DNA of 64,000 nt from Streptomyces prunicolor NBRC 13075 (GTDB lineage: Bacteria; Actinomycetota; Actinomycetes; Streptomycetales; Streptomycetaceae). The DNA lies in assembly GCF_000367365.1 (NCBI RefSeq), contig NZ_BARF01000088.1, positions 62,001 through 126,000 on the forward strand, in the 5' to 3' direction. A model generated the notes under the pieces. That model was not told the origin of the DNA and did no database searches. It saw only the letters and a program-made list of their open reading frames with translations. The translations under genes and the position numbers were made by a program. Shown here piece by piece: positions 59,497 through 64,000 of this stretch (positions are counted from its first letter, which is position 1; every line of letters starts with the position of its first letter).

Positions 59497-60045
59497 TCAG
59501 GCTGCTTTCCTGGCCTTGGCGAACTCGACGAGGAAGGTGTCGCAGAACGCCTTCAGGTCGTCGGGCCTGCGGCTGGTGACCAGCGTGTTGGGGCCGTGGT
59601 CGCAGACGCGCACCTGTTCGTCGACCCAGGTCCCGCCCGCGTTGGTGATGTCCGTGCGCAGACTCGGCCACGAGGTCAGCGTGCGGCCCGAGACCACGTC
59701 CGCCTCGACCAGCGTCCACGGCGCGTGGCAGATCGCGGCGACCGGACGGCCCAGGTCGAAGAAGTCCCGTACGAACGACACGGCGTCCTCGTCGGTGCGC
59801 AGCAGGTCGGGGTTGGCGACCCCGCCCGGGAGGACCAGGCCGTCGAACGTCCCGGCCGACGCCTCACGCGCGACCAGCTGCACCGGGAACACGTCCGCCT
59901 TGTCCAGATGGTTGAACGCCTGGATCTGTCCCGGCTCCGTCGACACGAGTGCGGTCTCGTGGCCCTGGTCGGTGACCGCCTGCCACGGCTCGGTCAGTTC
60001 GATCTGCTCGACGCCTTCGGGCGCCATCAGGAATGCGATACGCAT
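59497..60045 (-). CDS. DJ-1/PfpI family protein
   Basis: 182 residues. RIAFLMAPEGVEQIELTEPW at the start (conserved Glu), then FDGLVLPGGVANPDLLR and the nucleophilic elbow PVAAICHAPWTLVEADVV with Cys. Type-1 glutamine-amidotransferase-like fold; members are proteases, glyoxalases or chaperones. ATG at 60045 has AAGGAGG eight bases upstream. Follows the membrane protein gene by 5 bases, in the same direction. Confidence 0.92.
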   Translation of the reverse strand: MRIAFLMAPEGVEQIELTEPWQAVTDQGHETALVSTEPGQIQAFNHLDKADVFPVQLVAREASAGTFDGLVLPGGVANPDLLRTDEDAVSFVRDFFDLGRPVAAICHAPWTLVEADVVSGRTLTSWPSLRTDITNAGGTWVDEQVRVCDHGPNTLVTSRRPDDLKAFCDTFLVEFAKARKAA

Positions 60046-60050
60046 GGTGG

Positions 60051-60710
60051 TCAACCTCCTTGTGCGGCTTGCCATGTGGTCTCGTCCTTGGCCGGTTTCC
60101 CGCGTGTCCGGGCCGCTCTGCGGCAGCGCAGCAGCTCCTCTCCGTACGGCAGCAGCACGCACGCGCCGATCCCGGCGGCGATGCCCGCGAGGTAGCCGCG
60201 TGACAACGGCCGTCGGCGCGGCACGAACCGCCAGGCGCTCGGGTCCGAACGCCCGCCGTGCACAAGGGACTTGACCTGGTCGCTGTGCAGGCACATCAGG
60301 GAGGTGAGCGCTGCGAAGGGCAGGGATTCGAGGAAGCTGTGGATGTGCTGCTCGATCGGCTTGACCTCGCGCTCGCTGCGCACCGCGGTCCGTACGTCCC
60401 ACAGCGCGGTCGCCTCGTGGACCGCGGCGCCGCCCAACTGCACGGCGAGGAGCAGGGGGTTGACCTCGTAGCGCAGGGTCAGGGCGATGGGGATCCCGAC
60501 CTCGGTCATCATCAGCGCGTGGATCAGGGACTCCTTCGTCCCGGACGTGTTCTCGATCCGGGTCCGCCGGTGCATCACCCAGTCGGCCAGCCCTGGCACG
60601 AACCAGCCGGGAAGGAGCCCGTACAGGAGGTAGCGGGTCGTCGCGTCGGCGACGTCGTCTCCCGGACGCGGGACGAGGGGCCCGGTGGGCCGGCTGCGAC
60701 GGAGACTCAC
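60051..60710 (-). CDS. Membrane protein of unknown function
   Basis: 219 residues. Hydrophobic stretches (YLLYGLLPGWFVPGLADWVMHRR, IHALMMTEVGIPIALTLRYEVNPLLLAVQLGGAAVHEA, SLPFAALTSLMC, YLAGIAAGIGACVLLPYG) suggest about five helices. His-rich motifs (DWVMHRRTRIE, IEQHIHSFLE) resemble metal- or ligand-binding segments of fatty-acid hydroxylase-like membrane proteins, but the family is not certain. GTG at 60710 with GGGAGGTG upstream; first gene of the leftward set ending at 52.3 kb. Confidence 0.75.
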   Translation of the reverse strand: MSLRRSRPTGPLVPRPGDDVADATTRYLLYGLLPGWFVPGLADWVMHRRTRIENTSGTKESLIHALMMTEVGIPIALTLRYEVNPLLLAVQLGGAAVHEATALWDVRTAVRSEREVKPIEQHIHSFLESLPFAALTSLMCLHSDQVKSLVHGGRSDPSAWRFVPRRRPLSRGYLAGIAAGIGACVLLPYGEELLRCRRAARTRGKPAKDETTWQAAQGG

Positions 60711-60997
60711 GCCCTCACCTCCCGGCGGAGGATCTGTTCGGCCGGTTCCGTGAAGGTGTGGAACGGGGTCACACGATTCTCCTCCGCGTTGGAACGTTCG
60801 AGTCGGGTGGGGACCGGACGCCGACGAAGCCCGTGGCCGCCGACGGCGACAGCGCCGACGGTCCGCCACGCGATGCCCGGATCTCCGGCGTGGCCACTCG
60901 CGTACCCGCGGACCGGACGCCCACACGGAGGTTTGTCCCCTCGCTCCGAGGACACCCGGATGCCGCCCCCGTGCACCTTTCCGGAGAAGGACACGTC

Positions 60998-61288
60998 ATG
61001 GCAGTGCTCGCGGTGCTCGTCCCGCCCCTGATGCTCGGCCTGCTGCTCGCGCTGGGCAGATACGAGGAACTCCTGCTCCCGGAGCAGCACACCCACCGAC
61101 CCCACCGGCCGCCCCACCGGCCGCCCCACCGGCCGAACCCGTCCCGGCAGGGACCCCCGCGTCCTCGTCACCGGTTTCCTTCCGCCCGCCCAGGGCACTT
61201 CGGATGCCAGGTCATCGCGCGCCGCCACCCGGTGGAGGAGCGGCGATGCTTGGATGACGAAACGGAAACAGCCCAACAAACAGGGTGA
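60998..61288 (+). CDS. Small membrane protein with repeat-encoded tail
   Basis: 96 residues. One N-terminal membrane helix (AVLAVLVPPLMLGLLLALGRYEELLL), as in a common Streptomyces small membrane protein of about 60 residues. Here the tail is extended: a 12-bp tandem repeat (61101-61135) encodes a PHRP-type stretch, and the remaining C-terminus looks non-homologous. ATG at 60998 with GGAGAAGG. It probably does not belong to the Mrp operon that follows. Confidence 0.7.
   Translation: MAVLAVLVPPLMLGLLLALGRYEELLLPEQHTHRPHRPPHRPPHRPNPSRQGPPRPRHRFPSARPGHFGCQVIARRHPVEERRCLDDETETAQQTG
61101..61135. repeat. 12-bp tandem repeat in the small membrane protein gene
   Basis: About three copies of CCCACCGGCCGC, coding PHRP repeats. 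The length is a multiple of three, so the frame is kept. Confidence 0.9.
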
Positions 61289-61311
61289 ATCACTCCCGGT
61301 GGAGGTGCCGT

Positions 61312-61494
61312 GTGAACCGGCGTACGACGCTCCTCGGCGCGGCCGAGATCCTGGCTTGGTGGGCGGCCCTCGCCCTGCTGTGGTTGGTCTTCATCAGCGC
61401 GGTGGACGCACTGGAACTCGTCGTGGGAACATCCGCCGCGCTGGTCGGCGCGTTCGCCGCGTGGGGTACGCGCCGCGCGGTGAGCGGGTGGTGA
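61312..61494 (+). CDS. Short MnhE/MrpE-like membrane subunit
   Basis: 60 residues from GTG at 61312 (GGAGGTG upstream). Two helices: LGAAEILAWWAALALLWLVFI and ALELVVGTSAALVGAFAAW. This matches the first helices of cation/proton antiporter subunit E, but is less than half the usual length. First gene of the antiporter operon; its stop overlaps the next start (GTGA). Confidence 0.65.
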   Translation: MNRRTTLLGAAEILAWWAALALLWLVFISAVDALELVVGTSAALVGAFAAWGTRRAVSGW

Positions 61495-61943
61495 ACGGCT
61501 GGACCGTCGCCGCGACGGCCGCCCTCGCCGTCGGGGTCGGGGCCACGGTCTGGGGCGTCGCCACGGGCCCGCTGCGGCGCCGGGTGGTGGCACAGAACCT
61601 GTCCACCTCGCTGGCCTGCCCCGCGCTGTTGCTCCTGTCCGAGGGCTACGACCGCCCGTCGTACGTCGATCTCGCACTGCTGCTGGCCCTGTTGGGCCCG
61701 GTCGGCACCCTCGTCTTCGCCCGGCTTCTTGTGGAGGACCTGGCCGCGGACCCGCCGCGGACGTGGGGGCTGACGTACGCGGTCGCCGCGTTCGGGGCCG
61801 CCGTCGTGATCGCCGTCTGTGTGGCGGCGGGCCCAAGCCGTGCGCTGGTGAAACTCCTGGTCGTGGGCGCCTTGTTGATCGGCGGGAACCTCACCGCGTC
61901 CCGTGCCCTGTCCGGCGGTTTCGCGGGGAGCCGGCGTGGATGA
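61491..61943 (+). CDS. Fused MnhF-MnhG-like antiporter subunit
   Basis: 150 residues, about five helices. The first part, ATGPLRRRVVAQNLSTSLACPALLLLSEGYDRPSYVDLALLLALLGPVGTLVFARLL, fits subunit F (a short Mrp protein with an acidic residue near the membrane). The second part, ALVKLLVVGALLIGGNLTASRAL, resembles subunit G. Usually F and G are separate; here they appear as one chain. GTG start 61491. Confidence 0.7.
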   Translation: MNGWTVAATAALAVGVGATVWGVATGPLRRRVVAQNLSTSLACPALLLLSEGYDRPSYVDLALLLALLGPVGTLVFARLLVEDLAADPPRTWGLTYAVAAFGAAVVIAVCVAAGPSRALVKLLVVGALLIGGNLTASRALSGGFAGSRRG

Positions 61944-62196
61944 TCCGCTGATCGTCGTGGCGCTGCTGCTGGTCGCCGGGTCCGCGACCGCCGCCGTGGC
62001 CGTCCGTGATCCCGCACGGCAGGCGCTCGTCCTGGCCGTCCTCGGGACGGTGCTTGCGGTCCTGTTCACCGTGCTCCAGGCCCCCGACGTGGCGCTGTCC
62101 CAACTGGCCGTGGGCTCCGCCCTCACTCCCCTGCTGATCATGCTGTCCGTACGCAAGGTCCGGCGGCCGAAACGACGCGAGGAGACGGAACGATGA
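61936..62196 (+). CDS. DUF4040/MbhD-like subunit
   Basis: 86 residues with three helices: DDPLIVVALLLVAGSATAAVAV, QALVLAVLGTVLAVLFTVLQAPDVALSQLAVGSALTPLLIML. The QAPDVALSQLAVG block marks the DUF4040 domain, otherwise found at the end of MrpA or in Mbh-type hydrogenase complexes. Starts at GTG 61936, overlapping the F-G gene by 8 bases. Confidence 0.85.
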   Translation: MDDPLIVVALLLVAGSATAAVAVRDPARQALVLAVLGTVLAVLFTVLQAPDVALSQLAVGSALTPLLIMLSVRKVRRPKRREETER

Positions 62197-62930
62197 CCCG
62201 GCGGGTACGGCTGCTCGTCATGGCCGTCGGCGGCACGGGTCTCGCGGCCCTCCTCGTCGCCGCCTGCTTCGACCTGCCGCGCTTCGGCGGCGACCAACAC
62301 CCGTACGGGGACCGGGTGGTACGCGCCTCCCTCGCCCGGCACACCGCGAACACGATCGCCTCCGTCAACTTCGACCAGCGCGCCTTCGACACCCTCGGCG
62401 AGATGAGCATCCTCTTCGCGTCCGTCCTCGGCACCGTCGTCCTGCTGCGCCAGACCCGAGACGAACACCGCGCCGCACCCGAACCCGAGCAAGTCGCCCT
62501 GCCCGTACGCCGATACGCCCTCCTCGTCCTCCCCGTCGCCGTCCTCACCGGCCTGTACGTGATCGCGCACGGCCAACTCAGCCCGGGTGGCGGCTTCCAG
62601 GGCGGTGTCGTCGTGGCGACCGCCCTGCACCTGCTCTACCTGGGCGCCGACTACCGCGCCCTGGAACGCATCCGCCCGGTCGGCTCCTACGAGGTCGCCG
62701 ACGCCCTCGCGGCCTCCGCCTACCTCGTGCTGGGCCTCGCCGGCCTCGTCGCGGGCACCGCGTTCCTCGCCGACTTCCTTCCCTACGGCACCTTCAACAC
62801 CCTGTCCTCGGGCGGCACCGTTCCCCTCCTGAACGCGGCCATCGGCATGGAGGTCGCCTGCGCGGTCGTCGTACTGCTCGCCAATTTCCTGGACCAGGCC
62901 GTGGAGATCGAGAAGGAGGGCGAGACGTGA
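62193..62930 (+). CDS. mnhB: Antiporter subunit MnhB-like
   Basis: 245 residues. An N-terminal section (VRLLVMAVGGTGLAALLVAACFDLPRFGGDQHPYGDRVVRAS) is longer than MnhB alone and includes FDQRAFDTLGEMSILFASVLGTVVLL as in the MrpA tail. The C-terminal part, LYVIAHGQLSPGGGFQGGVVVATALHLLYL, is the MnhB signature. So it combines an MrpA-tail segment with MnhB. ATGA overlaps on both sides. Confidence 0.85.
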   Translation: MTRRVRLLVMAVGGTGLAALLVAACFDLPRFGGDQHPYGDRVVRASLARHTANTIASVNFDQRAFDTLGEMSILFASVLGTVVLLRQTRDEHRAAPEPEQVALPVRRYALLVLPVAVLTGLYVIAHGQLSPGGGFQGGVVVATALHLLYLGADYRALERIRPVGSYEVADALAASAYLVLGLAGLVAGTAFLADFLPYGTFNTLSSGGTVPLLNAAIGMEVACAVVVLLANFLDQAVEIEKEGET

Positions 62931-63277
62931 TGTCGGTCCTGCCGTACCTCGTCGCCGCGTGGGTGTTCCTCGTCGGCTGCTACGGACTGGCGACCAGCCG
63001 GAACCTCATCCACGCCGTGGGCTGCCTGGCCGTCTGCCAGTCCGCCACCTACGTCCTGCTGCTGGCCGTCGGCTACCGCGACGGCGCCACCGCCCCCGTC
63101 TTCTCCGACCTGAAACCCGGCTCCCGCCCCGTCGTCGACCCGGTCGTCCAGGCCCTCGCCCTCACCGACGTGGTCGTGGGCGCCACGGTGACCGCCGTGC
63201 TGCTCGCCCTCGTCCTGCAGATCTCCAAACTCCACGGCACGGTCGACCCGGACGAACTCTCGGAGCTGCGCGGCTGA
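62927..63277 (+). CDS. mnhC: Antiporter subunit MnhC (NuoK-like)
   Basis: 116 residues, three helices in NuoK order: VLPYLVAAWVFLVGCYGLATSRNLIHAVGCLAVCQSATYVLLLAVGY, and VDPVVQALALTDVVVGATVTAVLLALVLQISK. Contains the conserved acidic residue in LTDVVVG. Start at GTG 62927 or ATG 62930. Confidence 0.9.
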   Translation: MMSVLPYLVAAWVFLVGCYGLATSRNLIHAVGCLAVCQSATYVLLLAVGYRDGATAPVFSDLKPGSRPVVDPVVQALALTDVVVGATVTAVLLALVLQISKLHGTVDPDELSELRG

Positions 63278-64000
63278 TGCACCACCTGCTCCCGGTCCTC
63301 GTCGCCGTCCCCCTGCTCGGAGCCACCCTCCTCGTCACCGCCGGACGCCACCTGCCCCGCGCCGCCGCCGAAACGGTGGGCTGTCTCTTCGCCGCGGGCA
63401 CGGCAGCACTCGCGATCGCACTCCTCCTCAACTCCTCACCGCCCATGACCGATTGGGTCGGCGGCTGGACACCCGAAGGCGGCGAGAGCGTCGGGATCGT
63501 CCTCGTCGGGGACGGCCCCGGGCTCGGCATGGCCGCGCTCGCCTCCCTGCTGACGGTGGCGGCGCTGGCGTACTCCTGGCACTACTTCGACGAACCGCCC
63601 CGCCGTCACGCAGGCTCCTTCCCGGCCCTGATGCTGCTGTTCCAGGGCGGTATGTGCGGTTTCGCGATCGCGGGGGACCTGTTCGACGCCTTCGTGTTCT
63701 TCGAGTTGATGAGCGTCGTCGCCTACGCCCTGACCGGTCATCGCGTGGAGGAACCCAAGGCCGTCCAGGGCGCGTTGTCCTTCGGCGTCCTCAACTCCCT
63801 CGGCGCTTACGCCATGTTGATGGGCATCGGCCTGCTGTACGCGCGCACCGGCGAACTCGCCATGACGAAGATCGGCGAGGGCCTCGACCGGCACGGCTCC
63901 CCCGACGCCCTCACCCTCGCGGCCTTCGCGCTGGTCCTGACCGGACTGCTGGTGAAGGCGGCGGCCGTACCGTTCCACTTCTGGCTGCCGGACGCGCACG
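63277..64000 (+). CDS. mnhD: Antiporter subunit MnhD (NuoM/N-like), partial
   Basis: 241 residues are visible, with the C-terminus beyond the window. Multi-helix proton-conducting family: FQGGMCGFAIAGDLFDAFVFFELMSVVAYALTGHRVE (helix with the conserved Glu), FGVLNSLGAYAMLMGIGLLYARTG, and VKAAAVPFHFWLPDAH, which is the discontinuous helix with the Lys channel residue. ATG at 63277 shares its A with the upstream stop (TGATG). Confidence 0.92.
   Translation, partial: MHHLLPVLVAVPLLGATLLVTAGRHLPRAAAETVGCLFAAGTAALAIALLLNSSPPMTDWVGGWTPEGGESVGIVLVGDGPGLGMAALASLLTVAALAYSWHYFDEPPRRHAGSFPALMLLFQGGMCGFAIAGDLFDAFVFFELMSVVAYALTGHRVEEPKAVQGALSFGVLNSLGAYAMLMGIGLLYARTGELAMTKIGEGLDRHGSPDALTLAAFALVLTGLLVKAAAVPFHFWLPDAH

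Overview
The window is very G+C-rich, with third-position G/C bias, GTG/TTG starts, stop-start overlaps (ATGA, GTGA, TGATG) and leaderless-looking genes. With a conservon (sensor/roadblock/DUF742/GTPase), an F420-dependent LLM oxidoreductase, a SigB/F-type sigma factor, many ANTAR proteins and DUF6343/DUF5709-type small proteins, it points to a Streptomyces (or close relative) chromosome. No rRNA, CRISPR array or antibiotic cluster was seen; one tRNA-Pro(GGG) is present.

Layout. 0-4.2 kb: leftward exopolysaccharide genes (polyprenyl-phosphate sugar transferase, UDP-glucose/GDP-mannose dehydrogenase, GT4 glycosyltransferase cut by the window edge). 4.2-5.1 kb: an IS5-like transposase scrap and tRNA-Pro. 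5.2-7 kb: a split transketolase pair behind a MerR-type, apparently leaderless promoter. 7-11.6 kb: MFS exporter, MmcQ/YjbR protein, GNAT, XRE-cupin regulator with a perfect operator over its own start codon, and a LysR regulator. 11.6-14 kb: threonine catabolism (kbl, tdh). 14.1-18.7 kb: SDR plus SnoaL-like pair and a distant TetR gene that share an operator sequence; between them a LysR gene diverges from a muconolactone-isomerase-like protein and an MFS transporter. 18.7-23.2 kb: a conservon with a GAF protein attached. 23.6-24.5 kb: divergent HxlR and RidA genes.

24.5-41 kb is a scarred accessory region. It holds a truncated metallo-hydrolase, IS481 and ISAs1 transposase remnants, a bestrophin fragment, a LigD polymerase-domain fragment at 27 kb and a LigD ligase-domain fragment at 36 kb. 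Between and around these sit intact genes: CBS and DUF6343 proteins, an Aquifex-type aconitase, a three-subunit PaoABC-type molybdenum aldehyde oxidoreductase, an isochorismatase-family hydrolase and small stress-type proteins. Several GAF and ANTAR genes are here, most of them broken.

41-52 kb: a three-subunit membrane-anchored formate dehydrogenase operon (cysteine, not selenocysteine, at the active site) that runs into an ANTAR gene, followed by a SigB/F sigma factor, a winged-helix regulator, a STAS-ANTAR fusion protein, an F420 LLM oxidoreductase, a small basic protein and an EamA transporter. 52-60.7 kb: a leftward redox/carbon set (membrane protein, DJ-1/PfpI protein, FAD/Fe-S oxidoreductase, pyruvate-oxidase-like TPP enzyme, enolase-superfamily dehydratase, SDR). 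61-64 kb: the start of a tightly overlapping Mrp-type cation/proton antiporter operon (short E, fused F-G, DUF4040, B, C, partial D).

The most unusual feature is the density of ANTAR/GAF/STAS signalling genes (seven loci between 31 and 50 kb) around a formate dehydrogenase and a stress sigma factor. Function calls rest on motif recognition by eye; no database search was run.
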